Numbered from the stretch's first letter, positions 25,617 to 34,188 are shown. The stretch is 64,000 nt of DNA from Rhizobium sp. R635 (GCF_002211285.1 NZ_LOKX01000033.1:124001-188000), one strand, 5' to 3'. Program-made: numbers and translations. The notes: generated by a model from the sequence alone, not told the origin.

Positions 25617-26894
25617 TTATTTGAAGACGGCGTTAGGATTATCCAAGCTGTCGGAACCTTCAAGCTGAACCGTGCCGAGATCGAGTGCGGCAATAACGCG
25701 CTGGATCGATTTCGTCTGGTCGATCAGTCCGTCGATGGCGGCCTGGACGACGGCGTTGCCTTCCTTGTTGCCTTCGGCGATCATCTGGTCGTACTTCTCG
25801 ACCGTCTCGCCGCGCTTGGCCATGGCGTTCATGGCATCGAGCGTCTTGTTGAGCTTGCCTTCCGTCTCGGCATCGAGCGCCTTGTCCTTGGCGGCAACGA
25901 GATCGTGCAGCGACGGGCCGCTGAGCTTGGTGCCGTCGACGCGGGTGTAGTTGCCGGTATAGGCGGCGGCGATGCCGATCGCGTCGTTGAGATGCGAGTT
26001 GTAGGTATTGTCGGAGAAGCAATCATGCTCCTCCTCCGGATCATGCAGCAGCAGGCCGAGCTTCATGCGCTCGCCGGCAAGCTCGCCATAGGAGAGTGAA
26101 CCCATGCCCGTCAGAATGGCGACGAGACCGGCCTTCGGGTCGGATTCGACGTTCTTGGTCGCAGCCCCGTCCGGCTTCCAGTTGTCGGTCATTTCCTGCA
26201 GGTCGGAAACGAGCAGGGTGGAGGCGGACTTCAGATATTCGGCGCGGCGGTCGCAATTGCCGTGCGTGCAGTTCTTGAGGTCGTAATCCGTCGCGGGGCG
26301 GTTGCCGGCGCCGGGACCGGTGCCGTTCAGATCCTGGCCCCAGAGCAGGAATTCGATGGCGTGATAGCCGGTCGCGACGTTGGCTTCGATGCCGCCGGCT
26401 TCCTGCAGCGTGCCGGAGAGGAATTCCGGCGTCAGCTTGGAGGCGTCGATATCCTTGCCATCGATCTTGATCGTCTTGTTGGCGATGACATTCGCCACGT
26501 AGAGCGAGTTTTCGTCGCTCTCGCTGCCGTAGGAGGCATCGACATAGTCGATCAGGCCTTCGTCGAGAGGCCATGCATTGACCTTGCCTTCCCAGTCGTC
26601 GACAATCGGATTGCCGAAGCGGTAGACTTCCGTCTGCTGGTAAGGAACGCGCGCCTTGATCCAGGCATCCCTGGCGGCCTTGAGCGTCTCGTCGGTCGGC
26701 GCCTTGAGGAAGGCATCGATGGCGGCGTCGAGCGCCTTTGCCGTCGTCAGCGAATCCTCGTATTTGGCGTGCGCCACGTCGGCATAGTGTTTCACCACGG
26801 CGGCAGCATCGGTCTCGGCCTGCGCGGGAAGGGCGAGCAGGGCCGCGGGGGCAATCGCCAGCACGGCTGCGCGGAATTTGCGGTTAAGCTTCAT
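25617..26894 (-). CDS. Imelysin-family periplasmic iron protein (IrpA-like)
   Basis: 425 aa with a Sec signal cut near ALPAQA-ET. The metal motif GxHxxE is intact as TGYHAIEFLLWGQDLNG (near residue 185). LLHDPEEEHDCFSDNTYNSH and CTHGNCDRRAEYL are typical of IrpA/imelysin. First gene of the four-gene operon. A 46-nt gap with a GGGCCGC/GCGGCCC hairpin (25581-25607) separates it from the di-haem gene and could make expression unequal. Likely iron-repressed; see the box upstream. Confidence 0.92.
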   Translation of the reverse strand: MKLNRKFRAAVLAIAPAALLALPAQAETDAAAVVKHYADVAHAKYEDSLTTAKALDAAIDAFLKAPTDETLKAARDAWIKARVPYQQTEVYRFGNPIVDDWEGKVNAWPLDEGLIDYVDASYGSESDENSLYVANVIANKTIKIDGKDIDASKLTPEFLSGTLQEAGGIEANVATGYHAIEFLLWGQDLNGTGPGAGNRPATDYDLKNCTHGNCDRRAEYLKSASTLLVSDLQEMTDNWKPDGAATKNVESDPKAGLVAILTGMGSLSYGELAGERMKLGLLLHDPEEEHDCFSDNTYNSHLNDAIGIAAAYTGNYTRVDGTKLSGPSLHDLVAAKDKALDAETEGKLNKTLDAMNAMAKRGETVEKYDQMIAEGNKEGNAVVQAAIDGLIDQTKSIQRVIAALDLGTVQLEGSDSLDNPNAVFK

Positions 26895-26974
26895 GATCCT
26901 CTCCTGTGACGGATATTCCGTCTAATGGGGCTCCGTCTCTTCGCGCAAAAGCAAACTGGTGTCAAATGCTCTAG

Positions 26975-26991
26975 TTTGGAATGATTTTAAG
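26975..26991. promoter_or_regulatory. Candidate Irr-type iron control element
   Basis: TTTGGAATGATTTTAAG matches the rhizobial Irr box TTTAGAA-N3-TTCTAAA at 11 of 14 positions and lies about 80 bp upstream of the imelysin operon. The match is imperfect, so this is a suggestion supported mainly by the iron-type genes downstream. Confidence 0.4.
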
Positions 26992-27085
26992 GATGCGGAG
27001 GTGCTTCCAAACCGCCCGTTTGAAAGGCGTCAGCCCGGAAAATCAGCGGCAATTGCGTGGACGGTTCCGGCATCGCCGAACCCCG

Positions 27086-28375
27086 TCATCCCTTCCGCTG
27101 CATGCGGCAGAAGAAGAAGCCGTCGGTATCCGTGGAAGCGGGCGTCAGCGTCACCGTCAGGCCGTCGGAAGAGCGCGGGCGCGGGGCATCCTTGCCGAAC
27201 AGTCCATCCCAGGCGGGCAGGGCGCTGACGATCTGGAAGCCGGGGTTGTCGGCTGTGAAACGGCGCACCTGCTCCTCGTTTTCCCGAGGCAGCACCGAGC
27301 AGGTGACGTAGATCAGTTCGCCGCCCGGTTTGACGAAGCCGCTTGCCTGCGCCAGCGCATCCTGCTGCTGGGCAGTGCGTTCGTCGAGGTTCTTTGCGGT
27401 CAGCCGCCATTTGGTATCGGGCCGCCGCCGCCACGTGCCGGTGCCGGTGCAGGGTGCATCGACGAGCACCTTGTCGCAGCGGCCGGCAAGGCCGGAAAGC
27501 CCTTTGGCGTCGTCATGCACCTGGACATTGCGGGTGCCCGCGCGCTTCAGCCGCTCGATGATCGGCGCCAGCCGCTTGCGGTCGGCGTCATAGGCATGAA
27601 CCTGACCTTTGTTCTGCATGGCGGCCGCCATGGCGAGCGTCTTGCCGCCGCCGCCGGCGCAGTAATCGAGGATCTGTTCGCCGTCGCGCGCCAGCACCAG
27701 ATCGGCGACGATCTGCGATCCCTCGTCCTGAACTTCGAACCAGCCTTTCTGGAACGAAAGCTCGGCTGTCACGTTGGGAAGACGCGAGGCGCCTTCGCCT
27801 GCGGCAATCCGGATGCCGTAGCGGGCGATCTTCGCCGCATGCGCGCCGGCTCTTTCGAGCGCCTTGACGGCTTTGTCGCGGGAGGCTTTCAGGATGTTGG
27901 CGCGCAGATCGAGCGTCGGGCGGGCGGCAAGCGCCTGTGCCTCGGCGAGCCAATTGGCGCCAAAGGCCTGTTCGAAGGAGGATTGAACCCATTCTGGAAT
28001 ATCGCCGCGGATATGCGGCGGCGCATCGTCGAGCGAGCGGCTTGCGAAAGCGGCGGCGGCATCGGCCGGAAGCGGCGGCGGCGCAAACTTGTCGTCGGCC
28101 AGTTCGGCGGCGAGGCTGTCAGGTGTAAAACCCCACTGGCGGAACATGACGGCGTAGGCAATGGCCGAGGCACTGTCGTCATCCATGAGCCAGGCATGGG
28201 AAAGCCGCATGCGCAGGGCGTCGTAGACGATATTGCCGATTGCGGCGCGGTCGCCGGAGCCGGCGAAGCGATGCGCGAGGCCCCAGTCCTTCAGCGCGTC
28301 GGCGACGGGTCGCTTGCGGGCATCGATGTCCGCGAGCACAGAAATCGCCCCTTCGAGGCGGCCGCCCAAACGCAT
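27086..28375 (-). CDS. rsmB: RsmB/NOL1/NOP2-family rRNA m5C methyltransferase
   Basis: 429 aa. N-terminal NusB-like helical domain (about 1-130), then the SAM domain with DYCAGGGGKTLAMAA, the catalytic VDAPCTGTGTWRRRPDTKWR and the second Cys in YVTCSVLPRENEEQV. It methylates C5 of cytosine in 16S rRNA. The ATG at 28375 lies 143 bp downstream of rlpA. Exact target (C967 type) is inferred from domain layout. Confidence 0.9.
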   Translation of the reverse strand: MRLGGRLEGAISVLADIDARKRPVADALKDWGLAHRFAGSGDRAAIGNIVYDALRMRLSHAWLMDDDSASAIAYAVMFRQWGFTPDSLAAELADDKFAPPPLPADAAAAFASRSLDDAPPHIRGDIPEWVQSSFEQAFGANWLAEAQALAARPTLDLRANILKASRDKAVKALERAGAHAAKIARYGIRIAAGEGASRLPNVTAELSFQKGWFEVQDEGSQIVADLVLARDGEQILDYCAGGGGKTLAMAAAMQNKGQVHAYDADRKRLAPIIERLKRAGTRNVQVHDDAKGLSGLAGRCDKVLVDAPCTGTGTWRRRPDTKWRLTAKNLDERTAQQQDALAQASGFVKPGGELIYVTCSVLPRENEEQVRRFTADNPGFQIVSALPAWDGLFGKDAPRPRSSDGLTVTLTPASTDTDGFFFCRMQRKG

Positions 28376-28490
28376 TCACATGTCTCCTGTTGCCGTGGCG
28401 TGTGAACGATCCGCGCGCAGACGTGATGGGCGCGGGGCGGATTGTGCACAAGTCTCAACCGCGTGGTAACCGCGATTGGCGGCAAGAGCA

Positions 28491-28515
28491 AGCGCCGCTG
28501 GCGGCGCAGCCTTCA
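28491..28515. terminator. GC-rich hairpin between rlpA and rsmB
   Basis: GCGCCGCTGGCGGCGC forms a tight stem just past the rlpA stop on the minus strand. There is no clear U-tract, so it may stabilise the rlpA message or weakly terminate it. Confidence 0.35.
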
Positions 28516-28518
28516 GCC

Positions 28519-28881
28519 TCAGCTGACGACCTGGTAGCAGACCTTCGCAGTGCCCGAGCTCACCATGCCGATATTCTGCGCGGCAGCCCGCGACAGGTCG
28601 AGCACGCGTCCCCGGATGAACGGACCGCGATCGTTGATGCGAACGACGACGGTGCGGCCATTGTTGCGGTTGGTGACCTTCACCTTGGTGCCGAATGCGA
28701 GCGAGCGGTGCGCGGCAGTCAAGATGGCAGGGTTCATGCGTTCTCCGGAAGCAGTTTTGGAGCGAAGTGCGTACCATGAAGCACCACCGCAACCATTTGC
28801 AGCAAAACCTTCCGCCGGAAGCAAGGAAGAACAGGCTGCAATAGTCGCGGCAGCGACAATAGAACGGCAGATTTTCTTCAA
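28519..28881 (-). CDS. rlpA: RlpA-like DPBB septal-ring/peptidoglycan protein
   Basis: 120 aa from a TTG at 28881 (MKKICRSIVAAATIAACSSL), picked because GAGGGA sits 9 nt upstream; a GTG at 28911 would add ten residues before the signal peptide. After the signal comes a double-psi beta barrel: ASWYALRSKTASGERMNP, AAHRSLAFGTKVKVTN and VRINDRGPFIRGRVLDLS, with the catalytic-type Asp and His kept. There is no SPOR domain. A short RlpA that probably acts on denuded glycan strands. Confidence 0.85.
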   Translation of the reverse strand: MKKICRSIVAAATIAACSSLLPAEGFAANGCGGASWYALRSKTASGERMNPAILTAAHRSLAFGTKVKVTNRNNGRTVVVRINDRGPFIRGRVLDLSRAAAQNIGMVSSGTAKVCYQVVS

Positions 28882-28911
28882 AACGGAGTATCCCTCAACT
28901 ATTGAACTCAC

Positions 28912-29290
28912 GCCCTTGCAGGCGGCGGGGCTTAAATCCGTCGAAAAATGGCGAAAAAGTGCCGTGAACGATCACGGAATGTTACATAGTGTAATATTTG
29001 TGAGGCCATTGATAAAATATGAGAATTTGCCACGTGTGGTAGGATGTGGAAAAAACGCAATGAAATCAGCTAAAATTCAAATGATTTTTCCGAGGAAGTT
29101 TTAAACTTCACGGCCTTCACAAAAATCACGAAATATTTTTTCCGCGTCTGCCATATTTGCTGCCACATTTGGGCAAATTCAGAGGCCGTTAACCATGTTC
29201 TGCGGCGAGAATTGTTCTGATAAATGCAGAAAGTAGGAATTTCCTACTCATTTTGGGTGATAACCCCGGTCACCAGCGGCCGGTGTTGAT
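28912..29290. other. AT-rich gene-free interval upstream of rlpA
   Basis: About 380 bp, clearly richer in A/T than its surroundings, with no convincing ORF on either strand. It holds the rlpA promoter region and one TTAACCAT (29189-29196), a CtrA-like half-site, without the second half of a full site. Nothing else is recognisable. Confidence 0.45.
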
Positions 29291-30160
29291 CTAACCGCGC
29301 CAGCGTCCGTCCTGCCACAATTGCGCGAGCGACATCGGGTAGTTGGGGAAGGAAAATTCGAAGCCAGCGGCCTTCAATTTCGCATTCGAAACCCGTTTGT
29401 TCTCACCATAGAAAGAGCGGGCCATCGGCGTCAGTTCGGCGGTTTCGAAAGCCTGCTCCGGCGGCGGCTCGACGCCCATCAGGCGCGCCGCCTCGACGAT
29501 CACGTCCTGCGGCGGGCCCGGCCGATCGTCGGTGACATTATAGATGCCGCCGAGGCGATGGTCCGAGAGATAGCGGGTCGCCGCGCCGATATCCTCGACA
29601 CGGATGCGGTTGAAAACCTGGTCCTTCTTGATCAGGCGCCGCGCCGTGCCCTTTTCCAGATTGCAGAAGGCATTGCGGCCCGGCCCGTAAATGCCGGAGA
29701 GGCGCAGCACGGCCGCCGGCACGCCGCACTTCGCGCCCATTGCCAGCCAGCCCTCTTCCGCCTCGAGCCGCTCCTTCGAGCGTCCCGAAACGGGCACGCA
29801 GGGCGTTTCCTCGTTGATCCAGGCTCCCTTGTGATCGCCATAGACGCCGACGGTGGAGAGGTAGCCGATCCATTCGAGCCTCGGCAGCAGGCCTGCGCCG
29901 TCTTCGCCGAGCAGCCGCAGCAGCGGATCGGCCTTTCCAGGCGCGATCGACTGCACGAGATGGGTGACATCGGCCAAAGCCTGGACGAGACCCTCTTCCA
30001 TGGTCTCGCCATCGAACAGGAATGCTTCGATGCCGGCGCGGCGGAGCGCTTCCGTCTTCTCTGCCGAGCGGGTCGTGCCCGACACGCGCACGCCATCGCC
30101 GGCGAAAGCCTCGGCGATGGCCGTGCCGGAAAAACCGCAGCCAAAGATCATCACATGCAT
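29291..30160 (-). CDS. NAD(P)-binding epimerase/dehydratase-like protein
   Basis: 289 aa from the ATG at 30160 (MHVMIFGCGFSGTAIAEAFA), overlapping the queG stop by 1 nt (TGATG). Extended-SDR Rossmann motif GCGFSGTAI replaces the usual GxxGxxG. YLSTVGVYGDHKGAWINEET supplies Ser and Tyr, and LRLSGIYGPGRNAF is typical of YeeZ-type epimerase-like proteins. No YxxxK is evident, so catalysis is uncertain. Cotranscribed with queG. Confidence 0.85.
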   Translation of the reverse strand: MHVMIFGCGFSGTAIAEAFAGDGVRVSGTTRSAEKTEALRRAGIEAFLFDGETMEEGLVQALADVTHLVQSIAPGKADPLLRLLGEDGAGLLPRLEWIGYLSTVGVYGDHKGAWINEETPCVPVSGRSKERLEAEEGWLAMGAKCGVPAAVLRLSGIYGPGRNAFCNLEKGTARRLIKKDQVFNRIRVEDIGAATRYLSDHRLGGIYNVTDDRPGPPQDVIVEAARLMGVEPPPEQAFETAELTPMARSFYGENKRVSNAKLKAAGFEFSFPNYPMSLAQLWQDGRWRG

Positions 30161-31317
30161 CAGCCCACTCCTGCCAGCCGCCATTCGTTCAGTACGTCGT
30201 CATCTCTCTCGCCGGCCCTTTGTGCGGCAAAGGCCGAGAATTCGCCAGCCTCCATCAGCCGCGAAAGCGCCCAAACCGCCATCCCTCGCACCACCGGCGA
30301 GGCATCGTCCGCGAGCATGCGACATTGTGGGATCAGTGACTTCTCGCCGGAATTGCCGGCGGCGATCAGCACATTGCGGATGAAGCGGTCGCGGCCGATC
30401 CGCTTCACCGGCGAGCCGCTGAATAAGGTGCGGAAAGCCGGATCGTCGAGCGTCAGCAGAAAGGCGATCGACGGTTCCTGCAGATCTTCTCTCGCCTTCA
30501 GCTTCATTTCGGAGGCGGCACTTGCGAACTTGTTCCAGGGACAGGCGGCAAGACAGTCGTCGCAGCCATAGATGCGGTTGCCGAAGAGCACCCGCAGGTC
30601 GGGATCGATCGGTCCCCTGTGCTCGATGCTGAGATAGGAGATGCAGCGCCGCGCATCGATCTGGTAAGGCGCCGGAAAAGCGGCGGTCGGGCAGGCGTCG
30701 AGACAGGCGCGGCAGGAGCCGCAATGATCGATCTCCGGCGCGTCGACGGCAAGGTCGGCGGTGGTGAACATCGAGCCGAGAAACAGCCAGGAACCGTGCG
30801 TGCGGCTGACGAGATTGGTGTGTTTGCCCTGCCAGCCGAGGCCGGCCGCCGCCGCCAGCGGTTTTTCCATGACGGGCGCGGTATCGACGAAGACCTTCAC
30901 ATCGGCGCCCGCCCGCGCCGCAAAGCGCGTGGCGATCTCCTTCAGCCGGCCCTTGATGACGTCATGATAATCGCGATTGCGGGCATAGACTGAAATCGCC
31001 GCCTTGTCAGGCTTGCCGAGGATGCCGCGCGGATCTTCCTCCGGTCCGTAGTTGAGGCCGAAGACGACGACGGATCGCACCTCGCTCCAGAGTGTGCGGG
31101 GATCGCCGCGCCGGTCGCGCGTCTCCGCCATCCAGTCCATCGTCCCGTGACGCCCGGCGTCGATGAACTGGCCGAGCCGCTCTTTTGCTTCGGGGATGGC
31201 GTCCGGGCGCGTGATGCGGCAGAGATCGAAGCCCTTGGCGGCAGATTCCGCCCTGACGAAGTCGGTCAAATTGTCGCGGCGCCGCCGCTCTTTGTCGTGG
31301 TTGTCAGCTTCGGGCAT
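30160..31317 (-). CDS. queG: Epoxyqueuosine reductase
   Basis: 385 aa. Two 4Fe-4S motifs, CGSCRACLDACPTAAF and CDDCLAACPW (near residues 200 and 255), with a cobalamin-binding N-terminal domain (SVVVFGLNYGPEEDP, YARNRDYHDVIKGRL, VDTAPVMEKPLA) and a C-terminal HEAT-like repeat. It reduces epoxyqueuosine to queuosine in tRNA. Twelve nt downstream of a GST gene; normal length. Confidence 0.97.
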   Translation of the reverse strand: MPEADNHDKERRRRDNLTDFVRAESAAKGFDLCRITRPDAIPEAKERLGQFIDAGRHGTMDWMAETRDRRGDPRTLWSEVRSVVVFGLNYGPEEDPRGILGKPDKAAISVYARNRDYHDVIKGRLKEIATRFAARAGADVKVFVDTAPVMEKPLAAAAGLGWQGKHTNLVSRTHGSWLFLGSMFTTADLAVDAPEIDHCGSCRACLDACPTAAFPAPYQIDARRCISYLSIEHRGPIDPDLRVLFGNRIYGCDDCLAACPWNKFASAASEMKLKAREDLQEPSIAFLLTLDDPAFRTLFSGSPVKRIGRDRFIRNVLIAAGNSGEKSLIPQCRMLADDASPVVRGMAVWALSRLMEAGEFSAFAAQRAGERDDDVLNEWRLAGVG

Positions 31318-31329
31318 GAAGAGCCCTCG

Positions 31330-32022
31330 TCAGAAATCCAGATCCGCATAATGCGAAACGGGGGTCAGGCCGCGCACGCGTTCCGTCAGCATCGGCCGGA
31401 AGGAGGGGCGCGATTTCAGCCTCTGATACCATTCCTTGACGACAGGCGCATCCGCCCAATCGATCTCGCCGAGATAGTCGAGGATCGAAATCGAGGCGGC
31501 GGCGGCAAGATCGGCATAGCTCATCCGCTCGCCCGCCAGCCATTGGCGCGAGCCGGCGAGCCAGGTGAGATAGCGCATATGCTGGCGGATATTCGCGCGG
31601 GCCGTGCGCAAAATCTTCGAATCCGGCGCTCCGCCGCCCTGGTCGGCCGTCATCTGCAACTTGTAGACGCGCTCGCGGGCAAGCGGCTTCGTCACGTCGT
31701 TTTCCATCTTCTGCATGAACCACTCGCTCAGCCGGCGGATTTCCGCCCGCTGGAAAGGGTCCTCGGCGAGCAGCCGCCGGTCGCGCTTCAGGACGCCGTG
31801 CGTCTCGTCCAGATATTCGGAAATGACGGTCGCGCCGCAAAGTGCGCGCATGCTGTCGTCGACATAGACCGGCAGCGTGCCGGCGGGATTGAGCGCCAGG
31901 AAATCCCGGCGCTTCTCCCAGGTCTGCTCTTCGATCAGATCCGCCTGATAGCCGTATTCCGCCAGGATCAGCCGGACGAAGCGAGATGCGGATGACATGG
32001 GATGGTGATAAAGCGTGGGCAT
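31330..32022 (-). CDS. Glutathione S-transferase family protein
   Basis: 230 aa. N-terminal thioredoxin fold with YHHPMSSASRFVRLILAEYG (Ser-type active-site region) and NPAGTLPVYVDDS, then a helical C-terminal domain with SYADLAAAASISILDYLGE. A plausible first gene of the GST-queG-epimerase operon. Substrate unknown. Confidence 0.88.
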   Translation of the reverse strand: MPTLYHHPMSSASRFVRLILAEYGYQADLIEEQTWEKRRDFLALNPAGTLPVYVDDSMRALCGATVISEYLDETHGVLKRDRRLLAEDPFQRAEIRRLSEWFMQKMENDVTKPLARERVYKLQMTADQGGGAPDSKILRTARANIRQHMRYLTWLAGSRQWLAGERMSYADLAAAASISILDYLGEIDWADAPVVKEWYQRLKSRPSFRPMLTERVRGLTPVSHYADLDF

Positions 32023-32160
32023 CGATACTCGTGCTTTATGATTGCTGTTACAGGACTGTGCGGCAGCTCATTTATAGCGCCCTAGTCATGACTCATTGGT
32101 TGAAGCTATAGGAGCTTGGCCGGGGCAATACAAGCGAATCGGATCTCACGCCATCTGAGA

Positions 32161-32282
32161 GGGGATAAAACACGCTTCTTGTGCACGAGGATAGAGGCCG
32201 CGCCTGATCGGCTCAAGCGCAGCCCGGAGCATTTCCAGCCGGAGATGCTCGGTCCGAACGACCTTTAAACCGGAGACAATTT
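32161..32282 (+). promoter_or_regulatory. Structured 5' leader of uppP
   Basis: The 122 nt before uppP contain a 10-bp stem GAGCATTTCC/GGAGATGCTC with loop AGCC (32227-32250) ending 32 nt before the ATG, after a GC-rich stretch with GAGGATAGAGGCCGCG. The ribosome site GGAGACAATTT precedes the start. Stable folding is clear; a regulatory role is speculative. Confidence 0.35.
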
Positions 32283-33080
32283 ATGGACTATATCAATGCT
32301 ATTATCCTCGGTATCGTCGAGGGGATTACCGAGTTTCTGCCGATCTCGAGCACCGGCCACCTCATCATTGCGGAGCAATGGCTGGGTCACCGGTCGGACA
32401 TGTTCAATATCGTCATCCAGGCAGGCGCCATCCTCGCCGTGACCATCATCTATTGGCGTCGTCTGGTGGATCTGGTGCTCGGCTGGCGAGAGCCGGCAAA
32501 CCGCGATTATGCCGCCAAGCTGATCGTCGCCTTTCTCATCACCGCGATCCTGGGCCTTGTCGTCAAGAGGCTCGGCTATGAGCTTCCCGAGACCGCGACG
32601 CCGATCGCCTGGGCGCTCATCATCGGCGGTATCTGGATGATCTTCGCCGAATGGGCCGCGGCGCGCAGGCCGCCTCACAAGGAGATCACCTGGCTCGTCG
32701 CCATTCTGGTCGGCATCGCCCAGATCGTCGCCGGCATCTTTCCGGGAACGTCGCGCTCCGGCGCCACGATTTTCGTCGCCATGCTGGCGGGCACGGGCAA
32801 TCGCGCTGCCGCGACCGAATTCGCTTTCCTCGTCGGCATTCCCACGATGTATGCCGCGAGCGGTTATGAGTTGCTGAAGGCCTTCAAGGACGGCGGAGCG
32901 GCAGGCGAAGACTGGACGGCGCTCGGCATAGCCTTCGTCGCCTCCACGGTCGTCGCTTTCATCGCCGTCAAATGGCTGCTCGCCTATATCAGAAGCAACC
33001 GGTTCACGCTCTTCGCAATTTACCGGATCATTCTCGGCGTCCTGCTGCTCGGCTTGGCTGCCGGCGGCCTGATTCCCTGA
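32283..33080 (+). CDS. uppP: Undecaprenyl-diphosphatase
   Basis: 265 aa polytopic membrane protein with both BacA/UppP signatures: EGITEFLPISSTGHL (residues 13-27) and FPGTSRSGATIF (about 155). It dephosphorylates C55-PP to recycle the lipid carrier for peptidoglycan and other envelope polymers. Start at 32283 with a GGAGA ribosome site. Normal length. Confidence 0.97.
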   Translation: MDYINAIILGIVEGITEFLPISSTGHLIIAEQWLGHRSDMFNIVIQAGAILAVTIIYWRRLVDLVLGWREPANRDYAAKLIVAFLITAILGLVVKRLGYELPETATPIAWALIIGGIWMIFAEWAAARRPPHKEITWLVAILVGIAQIVAGIFPGTSRSGATIFVAMLAGTGNRAAATEFAFLVGIPTMYAASGYELLKAFKDGGAAGEDWTALGIAFVASTVVAFIAVKWLLAYIRSNRFTLFAIYRIILGVLLLGLAAGGLIP

Positions 33081-33091
33081 GATATCGGTCT

Positions 33092-33132
33092 CGCCTTGCA
33101 TTCGCGCAGCTCTCAGGCGCGAATGCAAGGCG
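33092..33132. repeat. Long perfect inverted repeat between uppP and vapC
   Basis: Arms CGCCTTGCATTCGCGC and GCGCGAATGCAAGGCG (16 bp each, perfect) flank a 9-nt loop. It starts 11 nt past the uppP stop, between convergent genes. With no U-tract on either side it is either a bidirectional, stability-type terminator or a small REP-like element. Confidence 0.6.
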
Positions 33133-33197
33133 CCCTATCGGGGCTGACGATCCCACTACCTTCGCCCTTTTGATAAGGGGTCGAGATCCCCGCACGA

Positions 33198-33593
33198 TCA
33201 ACGCCATGGTTCGATATCCGTATGGGCAAAGTCGTTGCCTTTGAAGAGGAGGGGCAGAGATAGGCTCTTCGCCAGCGCGTAGGCGGCACAATCGGCAAGA
33301 TTGAGTTTGGCTTTCGAATGAATTCCCCTGCCGAATTGTCCGAAAGCTATGGCCGCCAATCGCGCCTGCTCTCGATCGAATGCAGCGATCTCTACCTGCG
33401 CTTCGTCCAGATAGATCCAGAACTGATTAACCGCCGCCTCGCCGCGGCGAGAGCGGAGGACCACAGCGGTTTCATAGACATTCAGCGCCGACATGACCAA
33501 TCGCTCGGCGTTGGCGATCGCGCCTGCATAAGTCGCCGCGTCGGCTTCTTTCTCGAAGATGGCGATCAGCGCAGACGTGTCGATGACGATCAT
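33198..33593 (-). CDS. vapC: VapC-type PIN-domain toxin ribonuclease
   Basis: 131 aa PIN domain of the Rv0624-like subgroup: MIVIDTSALIAIFEKEAD (D5), MSALNVYETAVVL (Glu), KLNLADCAAYALAK (Asp near 103) and LFKGNDFAHTDIEPW at the end. The start overlaps the antitoxin stop by 4 nt (ATGA). Converges on uppP. Confidence 0.92.
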   Translation of the reverse strand: MIVIDTSALIAIFEKEADAATYAGAIANAERLVMSALNVYETAVVLRSRRGEAAVNQFWIYLDEAQVEIAAFDREQARLAAIAFGQFGRGIHSKAKLNLADCAAYALAKSLSLPLLFKGNDFAHTDIEPWR

Positions 33594-33835
33594 ATTGCGT
33601 TCAGGTCGTCCATGATTTCTTGCGGGCTGCGAGGATCGAGCACGGGCATGGCGGCAATCCTCTCTCCGAAGGCGAGCATCTCCTCGGCGGTCATCCGGTG
33701 CTTCGGCTTGTCGAGCACTCCGAAGGTGATGGCTTCACGCTCGATCGCGACGCGAACGACGTCTTCGGCGCTTCGCCCCGTGCGATCGGCGACGAGCCGT
33801 GCGAGGCGTTCGGTCTCTTGTGGCACCTGCAACAT
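33590..33835 (-). CDS. vapB: VapB-type antitoxin (Rv0623-like)
   Basis: 81 aa. The N-terminal ribbon-helix-helix-like stretch ETERLARLVADRTGRSAEDV is followed by a flexible acidic toxin-binding tail. It differs in fold from the AbrB-type VapB at 17014, so the two VapBC modules are not recent duplicates. Confidence 0.88.
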   Translation of the reverse strand: MLQVPQETERLARLVADRTGRSAEDVVRVAIEREAITFGVLDKPKHRMTAEEMLAFGERIAAMPVLDPRSPQEIMDDLNAI

Positions 33836-34011
33836 CTTTTCAACCTCTCAAAAGCCAATCGAGCACAGCTATTTTGAAAGTGTAATACAAGAGATGGTTT
33901 TGCAATGACCTAAGCGGCGCACGTCCGCGCCGTTTTTGATGCTGGCCGGACGGCACTTGCATTTCAAGCGTCTCAATCAGGCGCTCGGGTTGACTAATGT
34001 CTTTGATAAAT

Positions 34012-34033
34012 GCCGGTCTCAAGACCGGCTTTT
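34012..34033 (-). terminator. Rho-independent-type hairpin
   Basis: GCCGGTCT-CA-AGACCGGC (34012-34029) forms an 8-bp perfect stem directly after the stop of the 50-aa gene. On the plus strand it is followed by TTTT; on the minus strand by ATTTATC. It probably ends the small gene's transcript and may work both ways. Confidence 0.6.
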
Positions 34034-34035
34034 CG

Positions 34036-34188
34036 TCAATGGATGATCGAAGCCGTCGAGCAAGGATCGACGCCGTAAGCCGGCGAGCAGTCGCCCTTCA
34101 ACGCCGCGACCGAACCGGGCGCAACGAAGGAGCCTGCAAGGATAACCAGCGCCGCACACGCAAACAGGAGCGCGATTGACTTGCCCAT
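34036..34188 (-). CDS. Small secreted protein, 50 aa
   Basis: The ATG at 34188 gives MGKSIALLFACAALVILAGS, then a short mature part with two cysteines: LKGDCSPAYGVDPCSTASII-H. This is a clear signal peptide with a lipobox-free Ala/Ser region and a roughly 23-residue tail whose two Cys could form a disulphide. AAAGG lies about 10 nt upstream and a terminator follows the stop. I do not recognise a family. It is too short for usual ORF cut-offs. Confidence 0.65.
   Translation of the reverse strand: MGKSIALLFACAALVILAGSFVAPGSVAALKGDCSPAYGVDPCSTASIIH

Noticed and set aside
29189..29196. CtrA site TTAACCAT
   Set aside because: Only one half-site without a partner; not enough to call a CtrA-controlled promoter.
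32185..32215. Possible lysine riboswitch upstream of uppP
   Set aside because: Only a short GATAGAGG-like match; the other conserved lysine-riboswitch parts are not visible and uppP is not a usual target. Kept only as a structured-leader finding.
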